From NCBI GenBank assembly GCA_025964935.1, contig JAOPXW010000001.1:1-31369 (forward strand): DNA of 31,369 nucleotides, written 5' to 3'. The DNA is from Friedmanniella sp. GTDB taxonomy: Bacteria; Actinomycetota; Actinomycetes; Propionibacteriales; Propionibacteriaceae. Within the stretch, counting starts at the first letter, position 1. Every line of letters starts with the position of its first letter. A model generated the notes under the pieces. The model was given only the letters and a program-made list of their open reading frames with translations. It did no database searches and was not told the DNA's origin. This document shows, in pieces, positions 8,018 to 15,687 of this stretch. The position numbers were made by a program, and so were the translations under genes.

Positions 8018-8788
8018 ATGCCGGTGTGGGATCCCAGCACCTACCTGGAGTTCGCCGACGACCGCGGTCGTCCGTTCGCCGACCTGCTGGCCCGGGTCGC
8101 GGCCGAGGAGCCGACGACCGTGGTCGACCTGGGCTGCGGGCCGGGCCAGCTGACCGCCACCTTGGCCCGTCGCTGGCCGCGGGCCGACGTCCTCGGGCTG
8201 GACTCCGCGCCGGAGATGGTCGCCCGGGCCCAGGCGTACGGCGGCGAGCGGCTCGCCTTCGCGGTGGCGGACCTGCGGACCTGGGCGCCCGCGCGGCCGG
8301 TGGACGTGCTTCTCAGCAACGCGGCGCTGCAGTGGGTGCCCGACCACCGGGCCCTGCTGCCCCGGCTGCTGGCTGCGGTGGCTCCGGGTGGGTGGTTCGC
8401 CTTCCAGGTGCCCGGCAACTTCGCCGAGCCCAGCCACACCCTGCTGCACGAGCTGGCCGACCGGCCCGCCTACGCCCCGTACACCCGCGGTGTCGAGCAG
8501 CCGGCCGCCGCCGGACCCGCGGACTACCTGTCCGACCTGGTCGGGCTGGGCTGCACCGTCGACGCCTGGGAGACGACCTACCTGCACCAGCTCGACGGCC
8601 CGGACCCCGTCTTCCGCTGGGTCTCGGGCACGGGGGCCCGGCCGGTCCTGCAGGCCCTGCCGGAGGGTCTGCGGGAGGAGCTGGCGGCCGCGTACCGCGT
8701 ACGGCTCCGGGAGGCCTACCCGGCGGTCGACGGGTGTACGGTGCTGCCCTTCCGTCGGGTCTTCGTCGTCGCGCGGACGCCCCGATGA
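8018..8788 (+). CDS. tam: Trans-aconitate 2-methyltransferase-like SAM methyltransferase
   Basis: The 256-aa protein is a class I SAM-dependent methyltransferase of the Tam type: N-terminal MPVWDPSTYLEFADDRGRPF, SAM-binding loop VDLGCGPGQ (36-44), acidic residue after strand 2 (GLDSAPEMV), and the SNAALQWVPDH motif shared with trans-aconitate methyltransferase. In other bacteria the enzyme methylates trans-aconitate, a toxic aconitase by-product, using SAM. The ATG at 8018 is preceded by GAGGAG (8005-8010); the frame is open further upstream but lies antisense to the divergent hydrolase. The stop overlaps the next gene by ATGA, so the two are translationally coupled. Family is firm; substrate specificity is inferred. 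Confidence 0.85.
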   Translation: MPVWDPSTYLEFADDRGRPFADLLARVAAEEPTTVVDLGCGPGQLTATLARRWPRADVLGLDSAPEMVARAQAYGGERLAFAVADLRTWAPARPVDVLLSNAALQWVPDHRALLPRLLAAVAPGGWFAFQVPGNFAEPSHTLLHELADRPAYAPYTRGVEQPAAAGPADYLSDLVGLGCTVDAWETTYLHQLDGPDPVFRWVSGTGARPVLQALPEGLREELAAAYRVRLREAYPAVDGCTVLPFRRVFVVARTPR

Positions 8789-9408
8789 CCGCCCCCGTCG
8801 CGGAGTGGCACGTCGCCCGGCCCCTGGTCGGGGACCACCTCCGGCTCACCGCGCTGCGGTTGTCCGATGCGCCCGACTTCCTGGCCGCACTCGGTGACCC
8901 GGACGACGCCGCCGCGGTGCTGGCCCACCTCAACTACCGGATCGCCCCGGGCGACCTGGCTGCCGTCCGGAGCCGGATCGCGCTGATGCTGGCCAACCCG
9001 GACCAGGTGGCGTACGCCCAGCGCCGGCCGGACGGCGAGCTGGTCGGGACGACCTCCTTCTACGAGATCAGCCCGGCCACCCGGTCGCTGGCCATCGGCC
9101 ACACCTGGGTGGGACGCCGCTGGTGGCGGACCGGGGTCAACACCGAGGCCAAGCTGCTGATGATGACCCGGGCCTTCGACGGGCTCGGCGCCGAGCGGCT
9201 GGTGTGGCACACCGATATCAGGAACGAGCGCTCGCAGGCGGCCATCGCCCGGTTGGGCGCCACCCGCGAGGGTGTCCTGCGCCACCACCGGATCCGGGTC
9301 GACGGAAGCTGGCGGGACACCGTCCAGTTCGCCATGCTGGCGGGTGAGTGGCCGCAGGCCCGTGACCGGCTGCGCTCCGCGCTGGCAGACTCGACCCGTG
9401 AGCACTGA
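8785..9408 (+). CDS. GNAT family N-acetyltransferase (RimJ/RimL-like)
   Basis: The 207-aa product resembles RimJ/RimL-type GNAT enzymes, which transfer acetyl from acetyl-CoA to an amine. Visible features are LTALRLSDAPDFLAAL at the N-terminus, the beta4 segment IGHTWVGRRWWRTGVNTEAK in place of the pyrophosphate-binding loop, and the C-terminal NERSQAAIARLGATREGVLR signature of this subgroup. The ATG at 8785 overlaps the methyltransferase stop (ATGA), and the 3' end overlaps the next gene by 11 nt, so the three genes form one operon. The acceptor substrate is unknown. Confidence 0.85.
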   Translation: MTAPVAEWHVARPLVGDHLRLTALRLSDAPDFLAALGDPDDAAAVLAHLNYRIAPGDLAAVRSRIALMLANPDQVAYAQRRPDGELVGTTSFYEISPATRSLAIGHTWVGRRWWRTGVNTEAKLLMMTRAFDGLGAERLVWHTDIRNERSQAAIARLGATREGVLRHHRIRVDGSWRDTVQFAMLAGEWPQARDRLRSALADSTREH

Positions 9409-9691
9409 CGAGCCGGCCCTGGTGGTCCGACGCAACGACGAGGCGGAGCGCTACGAGGGCTGGATCGGCGACGACCAGGTGAGCGTCATCGACTACCGCC
9501 GGGTCGGTGACACCCTCGTCGTCACTCACACCGGGACCGAGCCCCGGTGGCGGGGCCGCGGCCTTGCCGGGGAGACCACCCGGCAGGCCCTGGACGACGT
9601 ACGCCGACGCGGTCTGCGCGTCCGGCCGCTGTGCCCGTTCACCGTCGACTACCTCGACTCCCACCCGGAGTGCGCCGACCTTCGGGCCTGA
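9398..9691 (+). CDS. Small GNAT-fold protein (YjdJ/NATD1 type)
   Basis: The 97-aa protein matches the minimal YjdJ-like GNAT family: a short N-terminal sheet (ERYEGWIGDDQVSVIDYR), then TEPRWRGRGLAGETTRQALD, the acetyl-CoA loop, and the conserved CPFTVDYLDSHPE near the C-terminus. Members are about 90-110 aa, so the gene is complete. The GTG at 9398 is chosen because the conserved domain begins a few residues later; it lies 11 nt inside the preceding gene, has no separate ribosome binding site and is probably translated by coupling. The biological substrate of this family is not known. Confidence 0.82.
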   Translation: MSTDEPALVVRRNDEAERYEGWIGDDQVSVIDYRRVGDTLVVTHTGTEPRWRGRGLAGETTRQALDDVRRRGLRVRPLCPFTVDYLDSHPECADLRA

Positions 9692-9722
9692 GCCCGCGCC
9701 TCGGTCTGAGCGAAAGGCGGGC
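9692..9722. terminator. Weak hairpin between convergent genes
   Basis: GCCCGC (9692-9697), directly after the acetyltransferase stop, can pair with GCGGGC (9717-9722). The stem is short and no T-tract follows. The position between convergent genes is the main argument for a terminator role. Confidence 0.25.
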
Positions 9723-9756
9723 GGGAGCGGTCCGTCGGGACAGGGTGCGGGACGGC

Positions 9757-11001
9757 TCAGCCGTGCCGTCCGTGCGCATCGCTGACCCACAGCCCGACCA
9801 GCCCCCGGAAGTGGGCCACGAACCTCTCGTGCTCGGCCTCGGGGTAGGTCGCGACGACGGTCTGCACCAGCATCCGGTCGAAGGCCGGCGAGTCGACCCA
9901 GGCCAGCACCTGCTCCTCCAGGTGCGGCAGCGCCGCGGCGCAGAACTCCCGGTAGCGCACGGTGTCGAAGTGCTCGTCGGCCAGCCGCTGGTAGGCCCGG
10001 AGCTTGGCGGCGTAGTCCAGCTCGGGGTCGTCGGCCACCGCGAACCACGGGTCGGTGTCGACGTGCAGCCGGGCCCGCCGGTCCGTCGCCGCGCAGAACG
10101 CCGACCAGCGGACCAGGGCGGTCATGGCCCACGGGAAGTAGTAGTGCAGCGAGGTCAGGGCCACGTCGGGGCAGGCGTTGGCGTAGTCGATCGGCAGCAC
10201 CGTGTCGCCCTGGATCAGCATCTCGCAGGAGTTGAACTCCCAGCGGAAGAACGCGTTGACCGTCTGGGCGATGGTGGTGACCTCGGCCCCGACCGAGGGG
10301 CTGAGGAAGTCGTGGTCGACGGCGTAGCGGTTGTGCATGGGCTCGTCGGGCCGGAAGTGCATCACCATCGACTCGGGGCCGATCGTGAGCGCCCGGGCGA
10401 ACACGTCGTACGGCTCCACCGACTTCTGCAGGTGCATCAGCATCTCGCCCGACTGGTCATACGCGCTGAGCAGGTCGGCCACGTCGTCGACGCGGGAGAC
10501 GCCCCGCCAGCCGCCACCGTCGAACGGCTTCATGAACAGGGGGTAGCCCATCTCGGCGGCGATCTCGGCCAGGTCGAACGGGTCGTTGTAGTTGCGGGCC
10601 GTGTAGGCCCAGCGGACGTTGTCGAGCGGGTTCTTGTACGGCACCAGGACGGTGTCGGGGACCTTCATCCCCAGCCGGATCAGGGCACAGTAGGCGGCGT
10701 GCTTCTCCATCGACTGGAAGGTGAAGGGGCTGTTCATCAGATAGACGTCGTCCATCAGGGCGACCTTCTTGAGCCACTCCCGCGGGTGGTAGTACCAGTA
10801 CGCGAGCCGGTCGATGACGACGTCGTGGCGGGCCCGGTCGCGGAGGTTGAACGGCGAGATCCGGACCCGCTCCGTCTGCAGCAGATGGCTGCGGCCCTGG
10901 TAGTCGAACACCCCGAGCCCGGCCGCGATCGCCTCGAAGGCGGTCGGCCAGTCCTCCTCGGCCCCCAGCAGCAACCCCACCAGGTGGTTCCGCACCGTCA
11001 T
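9757..11001 (-). CDS. ATP-grasp family protein of unknown function
   Basis: The 414-aa protein has an ATP-grasp fold: an N-terminal domain (1-120), the nucleotide-binding lysine and glycine-rich loop YPLFMKPFDGGGWRGV (154-168, K158) and the metal-binding acidic segment near EFNSCE (255-260) and IDYANACPD (271-279, D272 and N275). ATP-grasp enzymes join a carboxylate to an amine or thiol through an acyl phosphate. Neither substrate is evident. The start ATG at 11001 has GAGGGGA just upstream. It follows a COG4947-type esterase by 22 nt on the same strand, so the two probably form one operon. I recognise the superfamily but not a named enzyme. The long C-terminal tail (about 300-414) has no motif that I know. 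Confidence 0.75.
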   Translation of the reverse strand: MTVRNHLVGLLLGAEEDWPTAFEAIAAGLGVFDYQGRSHLLQTERVRISPFNLRDRARHDVVIDRLAYWYYHPREWLKKVALMDDVYLMNSPFTFQSMEKHAAYCALIRLGMKVPDTVLVPYKNPLDNVRWAYTARNYNDPFDLAEIAAEMGYPLFMKPFDGGGWRGVSRVDDVADLLSAYDQSGEMLMHLQKSVEPYDVFARALTIGPESMVMHFRPDEPMHNRYAVDHDFLSPSVGAEVTTIAQTVNAFFRWEFNSCEMLIQGDTVLPIDYANACPDVALTSLHYYFPWAMTALVRWSAFCAATDRRARLHVDTDPWFAVADDPELDYAAKLRAYQRLADEHFDTVRYREFCAAALPHLEEQVLAWVDSPAFDRMLVQTVVATYPEAEHERFVAHFRGLVGLWVSDAHGRHG

Positions 11002-11023
11002 CGGTGTCCCCTCACGTCGAATC

Positions 11024-11773
11024 TCAGCAGAAGCGGGGAAGGTGGTGCGCCAGCTGACGCTGCCACCACTCCCAGTCGTGGCTCACATCCTGTCCCCACA
11101 GGTCGAGCTCGCAGCGGATGCCCTTCTCCTGCAGCATCGAGGCCATTCTGACGGTCGAGGGCAGGGCCTGGGTCGGATGGGTCTCCCAGGCGCCCTGCCC
11201 GGCCACCAGCAGCACCGACAGCCGGCTCCGCAGCCACTCCAGGTGGTCACCGGTCAGGTTGGGCACGTAGTCGCTGGGGTTGGCGAAGTAGGTGGCGTCC
11301 CCGCGGTCCCCCCACGAGCCCCAGGTCGTCACGTCGTAGTTGCCCGACAGCCCGATCGCCAGCGGGGCCAGGTCCGCGCGCTGCAGCGAGAAGTGCACGG
11401 CGTGGTAGGCGCCGAGGCTCACCCCCAGGGTGATGATCTCGGTCCCGGGTGCGGTCTCGTCGTGGATGAGCGGCACCACCCGGTGGGTCAGCCAGCGGGT
11501 GTAGACCTCGTGCCGGAGCGCCCGCTCCTCGGTCGGCAGGCCCTGGTCGGACCAGGTGTCCGCGTCCAGGGAGTCGACACAGAAGAGCTTCACCCGGCCC
11601 GCGTCGACCAGGTCGGCGACGGCCTCGACCATCCCGTTCGCCTCGAAGTCCCAGGCCCGACCGGCCTCGCTGGGGAAGACCAGGACCGGGCGGCCGTAGT
11701 GCCCGTACGCGATCACGGTCAGGTGGCGGTCGATGCCACTTCCGAGGGGGAGTTCGAGCTGGCGACGGTTCAT
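11024..11773 (-). CDS. Putative esterase, alpha/beta hydrolase fold (COG4947 type)
   Basis: The 249-aa product is an alpha/beta hydrolase with nucleophile elbow GVSLG (117-121, S119), a C-terminal histidine in VSHDWEWW, and the N-terminal pattern YGHYGRPVLVFPSEAGRAWDFE (from residue 23) that marks the COG4947 esterase group, along with LFCVDSLDADTW. The substrate is unknown. The ATG at 11773 is used because family similarity begins there; an alternative GTG lies at 11803. No Shine-Dalgarno sequence is seen. It is the first gene of a two-gene unit with the ATP-grasp gene, which suggests that one protein makes a bond the other cuts or edits (inference). Confidence 0.8.
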   Translation of the reverse strand: MNRRQLELPLGSGIDRHLTVIAYGHYGRPVLVFPSEAGRAWDFEANGMVEAVADLVDAGRVKLFCVDSLDADTWSDQGLPTEERALRHEVYTRWLTHRVVPLIHDETAPGTEIITLGVSLGAYHAVHFSLQRADLAPLAIGLSGNYDVTTWGSWGDRGDATYFANPSDYVPNLTGDHLEWLRSRLSVLLVAGQGAWETHPTQALPSTVRMASMLQEKGIRCELDLWGQDVSHDWEWWQRQLAHHLPRFC

Positions 11774-11845
11774 CTGTCCAATCTCGCCCGACCGGCGCGA
11801 CACGTCAACGGCTGCGGTCCTACCCCACCAGGGGACGGTCCTCCG

Positions 11846-12511
11846 CTACGGCGGGTCGACCCGCTCCCGGCCCGGCTCGGCCCGGTCCCGCAGCTCCGCC
11901 CGCGTGTCGACCGGCATCCGCAGCCCCGCGCTGCGGAGCTCCAGGTCAGCCAGGCGGTCCACCACGGCTCGGTCACCGGCCCGCCAGGCGGCCACCGGGT
12001 CCTCGCTGATCCGGCCCAGCAGGTGCAGGGGCTGGTGGGCCAGGGCGCGGAGCGCGAAGAGGTCGAGGTCGGCACCGGAGTCGAGGAAGCGCTGGGCGGC
12101 CCGGGCCTGCCGGTAGAACCGGACCCGGCGCGGCAGCCAGAGGAGCAGCAGGACGCTGACCGGGATCAGGAACGTCAGCCAGCCCGCGACGACCGCCAGG
12201 TTCTCGATGGTGCCGGCCTGGCGGTCGGCGGCGCTGATCAGGGTCCCGAGCGTGCCCGAGGCCGAGTCGAAGGGACGGCGGAGGTCGTCCCCGACCCCCG
12301 GCACCCGCGACGCCTGGGCCGCGGCGTCCTGCAGGTTGGCGGCCAGCTCGGCCGCGGTCCGGGCGGTCTGCCGGGCCGGTTCCGCCAGCACACCGACAGC
12401 CTGGTCCACCACCACCCCGACCAGGGCCCAGGCCAGCACCCAGAGCACCACCACCGTGTCCCCGAGCAGCTGCCCGGCCCGGCGGCCGGGGCGCTGAGCG
12501 TAGATTCCCAT
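11846..12511 (-). CDS. Membrane protein of unknown function with two transmembrane helices
   Basis: The 221-aa protein has a first hydrophobic segment at about 17-42 (TVVVLWVLAWALVGVVVDQA) and a second at about 107-127 (VVAGWLTFLIPVSVLLLLWL), separated by a polar, helix-prone stretch rich in Ala, Arg and Asp. The C-terminal part (130-221) is charged and probably cytosolic, starting with RRVRFYRQARAAQRFLDSG. I know no named family. The start ATG at 12511 has no Shine-Dalgarno sequence, but TAGGGT ends 6 nt upstream, a leaderless promoter pattern. It is divergent from the penicillin-binding protein gene across 82 bp, which hints at, but does not show, a role at the cell envelope. Confidence 0.75.
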   Translation of the reverse strand: MGIYAQRPGRRAGQLLGDTVVVLWVLAWALVGVVVDQAVGVLAEPARQTARTAAELAANLQDAAAQASRVPGVGDDLRRPFDSASGTLGTLISAADRQAGTIENLAVVAGWLTFLIPVSVLLLLWLPRRVRFYRQARAAQRFLDSGADLDLFALRALAHQPLHLLGRISEDPVAAWRAGDRAVVDRLADLELRSAGLRMPVDTRAELRDRAEPGRERVDPP

Positions 12512-12517
12512 CCCCGG

Positions 12518-12523
12518 ACCCTA
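12518..12523 (-). promoter_or_regulatory. Putative -10 hexamer for the 12511 membrane protein gene
   Basis: TAGGGT (TANNNT) ends exactly 6 nt before the ATG on the minus strand, fitting a leaderless start. No clear -35 is seen. Confidence 0.5.
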
Positions 12524-12593
12524 GCCCGACGACACGGGCGAGGCCCCCCATCCACACCCGGGCCGCCGGCCGGCCGGGTGGCAGGATGAGTCG

Positions 12594-14612
12594 ATGCGTG
12601 TGCTGCCCACCCGTCATCGAACCGCCGTCGGTCGTCCCCCGAGTCTCCTCCCCGACGAACCCGTCCGACCCAGACCAAGGGCCGTCGGTGCTGTCGTGGT
12701 GGCCCTGCTGCTCACCGGCTGCACGACCGGAAGTCCGGCGCCGAACCCGGGCCCCAGCGCTGACAGCGCCGCGGCGGCGGCCAACGGGCTGGCGGTGGCC
12801 CTGGCGGCCAAGGACGTCAGTGGGGTGCCGTTCGTCGGGGCCGCCGGTGCCGACGTCAACACCCAGCTGACCGGCCTGGTGCGGGGCATGGGTCCGGTGT
12901 CGCCCGCGGTCGCCGTCAGCCGGGTCGAGACCAGCGGGGACACGGCCACGGCCCGGCTCGCCTACACCTGGACCTTCCCGGGCGTGGCCCAGCCCTGGAC
13001 CTACGAGAGCCAGGCCGGCCTGCAGCGTTCCGCCGGGGTCTGGCGGACCACCTGGCAGCCGGCCGTCCTCCAGCCCCAGCTCGACGGCAGCAACCGGCTG
13101 AGCCAGTCCCGGCTCGCCCCCCGCCGCGGCCAGCTGCTCGGGGCCGACGACACCGCCCTGGTCAAGACGCGCTCGGTCTTCCGGGTGGGGATCGACAAGG
13201 CCGCGGTGTCGGCCCCGACCGCCACCACCTCGGCCCGCCGACTGGCGTCGCTGGTCAAGGTGAGCCCCGCCGCGTACGCCGACAAGGTCGCCGCCGCCGG
13301 GGCCCAGGCCTTCGTCGAGGCCATCGTCTTCAGGTCCAACGACCCGGACCTCCCGGCCGGGCCGACGGTCCGCAGGATCCCCGGGGCGCTGATCCTGGAG
13401 GACCAGCAGATGCTGGCCCCGACCCGGGACTTCGCGCGTCCGGTCATCGGCGTGGTCGGGGAGGCCACCAAGGAGATCGTCGACGCGTCGCAGGGCACCG
13501 TCGTGGCCGGGGACCAGGTCGGTCTGACCGGTCTGCAGAAGCGCTACGACAGCCAGCTCCGCGGCACCCCGGGGGTGGAGGTCAAGCTGGTGCCGGCACA
13601 GATCGCCGCCACCCCGGGGGCCAGCCCCTCGCCGACCCCGGCCGGGCCTCCCGCCGACACCCCGGTCTCGGTGTTCGAGGCCCCCGCCGTGGCCGGTCAG
13701 GCGCTGACCACGACCCTGAGCCTGGACCTGCAGCGACTGGCGGAGTCGACGCTGGCCGGCACCAGGCCGGCCAGCGCCCTGGTCGCCGTCCGACCCTCCA
13801 CCGGTGCCATCGTGGCTGCCGCCAGCGGGCCCGGCAGCGACGGTCAGTCCACCGCCACCACCGGCCAGGCTCCTCCGGGCTCGACCTTCAAGGTCGTCAC
13901 GTCCCTGGCGCTGCTCCGGGCCGGCCTGACCCCCACCACCCAGGTCAGCTGCCCCACGTCGGTGACCGTGGACGGGCGGAAGTTCACCAACTACTCCGAC
14001 TACCCGGCGGGCTACAACGGGCGCATCAGCCTGCAGACCGCCCTGGCCCAGTCGTGCAACACCGCGTTCATCGGGCAGCGGGGCAAGGTGACCGACTCCG
14101 AGCTGGCGCAGGCCGCCGGCTCGCTGGGGCTCGGCCAGGACTACGACGTCGGCTTCGCCTCGTTCTTCGGTTCCGTGCCGCCCGAGGACAGCCCCACGGG
14201 CCGGGCCGCACAGATGATCGGCCAGGCCAAGGTCGAGGCGTCCCCCTTGGCGATGGCCGCCGTCGTCGCCTCGGTCGCCCAGGGCGCCACCGTCGTGCCG
14301 CACCTGATCCAGGGCCAGAAGGCCGCCCCCAGCGGGACCCCCCTCACCTCGGCAGAGGCCGACCAGCTGCGTCGGATGATGCGGGCCGTGGTCACCCAGG
14401 GCAGCGGCCGGGTGGTGGCCGACCCCGGCGGCAAGCCGGTCATCGCGAAGACGGGGACCGCCGAGTACGGCACGGCGAAGCCGCCCCGGACGCACGCCTG
14501 GATGATCGCCGCCCAGGGCGACCTGGCCGTGGCGGTCTTCGTCGCGGACGGCAGCTCGGGTTCGGGCACCGCCGGCCCTCTGGTGAAGAGGTTTCTCGCC
14601 GGCAGTCGCTGA
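12594..14612 (+). CDS. Lipoprotein class B penicillin-binding protein (NTF2-like N-terminal domain plus transpeptidase)
   Basis: This 672-aa DD-transpeptidase cross-links peptidoglycan outside the membrane. A lipobox LLLTGC puts the acylated Cys at residue 43 after an unusually long basic N-region (about 30 residues). A MecA-type NTF2-like domain follows (about 55-165), then a dimerisation region with a Pro/Ala/Ser linker near 345-360, then the transpeptidase with all three catalytic motifs: S430-TFK433, S487-CN489 and K619-TG621. The domain order and lipoprotein anchor resemble M. tuberculosis Rv2864c. The ATG at 12594 has only a weak AGG upstream; CAGGAT lies 6 nt before it, a near-match to the leaderless -10. 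It is a likely beta-lactam target; the low-affinity behaviour of some MecA-like proteins cannot be judged from sequence. Confidence 0.9.
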   Translation: MRVLPTRHRTAVGRPPSLLPDEPVRPRPRAVGAVVVALLLTGCTTGSPAPNPGPSADSAAAAANGLAVALAAKDVSGVPFVGAAGADVNTQLTGLVRGMGPVSPAVAVSRVETSGDTATARLAYTWTFPGVAQPWTYESQAGLQRSAGVWRTTWQPAVLQPQLDGSNRLSQSRLAPRRGQLLGADDTALVKTRSVFRVGIDKAAVSAPTATTSARRLASLVKVSPAAYADKVAAAGAQAFVEAIVFRSNDPDLPAGPTVRRIPGALILEDQQMLAPTRDFARPVIGVVGEATKEIVDASQGTVVAGDQVGLTGLQKRYDSQLRGTPGVEVKLVPAQIAATPGASPSPTPAGPPADTPVSVFEAPAVAGQALTTTLSLDLQRLAESTLAGTRPASALVAVRPSTGAIVAAASGPGSDGQSTATTGQAPPGSTFKVVTSLALLRAGLTPTTQVSCPTSVTVDGRKFTNYSDYPAGYNGRISLQTALAQSCNTAFIGQRGKVTDSELAQAAGSLGLGQDYDVGFASFFGSVPPEDSPTGRAAQMIGQAKVEASPLAMAAVVASVAQGATVVPHLIQGQKAAPSGTPLTSAEADQLRRMMRAVVTQGSGRVVADPGGKPVIAKTGTAEYGTAKPPRTHAWMIAAQGDLAVAVFVADGSSGSGTAGPLVKRFLAGSR

Positions 14613-14702
14613 GGCGACCCCGCGGCGCGGCGATCTCACTAGGGTGGCTCTACCGGGCCGGTCGGTCCAGCCAGACGCGAAACGTCGGGAGGAAGGCAGG
14701 AG

Positions 14703-15632
14703 ATGGGGACAGGTCACGGGCACGATCACGCCGACCTGGCGGGCCCCGGGGACCACCGGCGGGTGCTGGGGCTGGTGCTGGGGGTCACGGCCGCCAACTT
14801 CGTCGCCCAGGTCGTGGGGGCCGCCCTCTCCGGGAGCCTGGCGCTGGTGGCCGACGCGGGGCACATGCTGACCGACACGATGGGTTTGGTGCTCGCGCTG
14901 GTGGCCGCCACCCTGGTCCAGCGGGCGGCGGACCGACGCCGAACCTGGGGCTTCCGACGGGCCGAGGTCCTCTCGGCGGCCGCGCAGGCGGTGGTCCTCA
15001 CCGGTGTCGCGGTCTACGTCCTGGTCGAGGGCATCCGCCGGCTGCTGCACCCGCCGGTGATCGCTCCCGGGACGATGCTGGTCTTCGGCATCGTGGGCCT
15101 GGTCGGGAACGGGGTGGCCATCGCCCTGCTGACCCGCAGCCGGGCCGCCGACCTCAACCTCCGTGCCGCCTTCCTCGAGGTGGTCAACGATGCCCTGGGG
15201 TCGGCCGCGGTCATCGTGGCGGCCGTGGTCATCGCCACGACCGGCTGGTGGCGGGCCGACGCCGTGGTGTCGCTGCTGGTCGGGGGGCTGATCCTGCCCC
15301 GGGCCGTGCTCATCCTCCGTGACACCGCGGCGGTACTGCTCGAGTCGACCCCGAAGGGCCTCGATCTCGACGAGGTCCGTCGGCACCTGCTGGAGACCGA
15401 GCACGTGCACGAGGTGCACGACCTGCACGCCTCCCAGATCGCCACCGGGCTGCCGGTCCTCAGCGCGCACGTGGTGGTTGATGACTCCTGCTTCGCCAAC
15501 GGGCAGCTGCCCGCGCTGCTGGACGAGCTGCAGCGCTGCGTCGCCGACCACTTCCCGGTCAGCATCGAGCACTCCACCTTCCAGTTCGAGCCCCTCAGCC
15601 ACTCCGCGCACGAGCCCGCCCGGCACGCCTGA
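14703..15632 (+). CDS. Cation diffusion facilitator (CDF) metal exporter
   Basis: The 309-aa protein exports divalent metals such as Zn2+ in exchange for protons. It starts with a small His cluster (GHGHDH, 4-9), has six membrane helices and a cytosolic C-terminal domain (about 215-300). The TM2 metal site ADAGHMLTD (D51, H54, D58) is intact. In TM5, where ZitB/CzcD-type proteins have HxxxD, this protein reads ExxxD (E159, D163 in LEVVNDALGS), a site that sets metal choice. A strong Shine-Dalgarno sequence (GGGAGGAAGGCAGGAG, about 14687-14702) precedes the ATG. It lies 90 nt after the PBP gene on the same strand; a TAGGGT hexamer in that gap (14640-14645) could be a separate promoter. Confidence 0.9.
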   Translation: MGTGHGHDHADLAGPGDHRRVLGLVLGVTAANFVAQVVGAALSGSLALVADAGHMLTDTMGLVLALVAATLVQRAADRRRTWGFRRAEVLSAAAQAVVLTGVAVYVLVEGIRRLLHPPVIAPGTMLVFGIVGLVGNGVAIALLTRSRAADLNLRAAFLEVVNDALGSAAVIVAAVVIATTGWWRADAVVSLLVGGLILPRAVLILRDTAAVLLESTPKGLDLDEVRRHLLETEHVHEVHDLHASQIATGLPVLSAHVVVDDSCFANGQLPALLDELQRCVADHFPVSIEHSTFQFEPLSHSAHEPARHA

Positions 15633-15665
15633 CCCCGGGTCCGCGTCGAGCGGCGCCGCACCGGG

Positions 15666-15687
15666 GAGCGGCGGCGCGCAGCCGCTC
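15666..15687. terminator. Hairpin between convergent CDF and dprA genes
   Basis: GAGCGGC (15666-15672) pairs with GCCGCTC (15681-15687) across an 8-nt loop. It lies just after the dprA stop on the minus strand and 33 nt after the CDF stop, so it could terminate either gene. No T-tract is present. A second copy of GAGCGGC (15648-15654) offers an alternative pairing. Confidence 0.4.
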
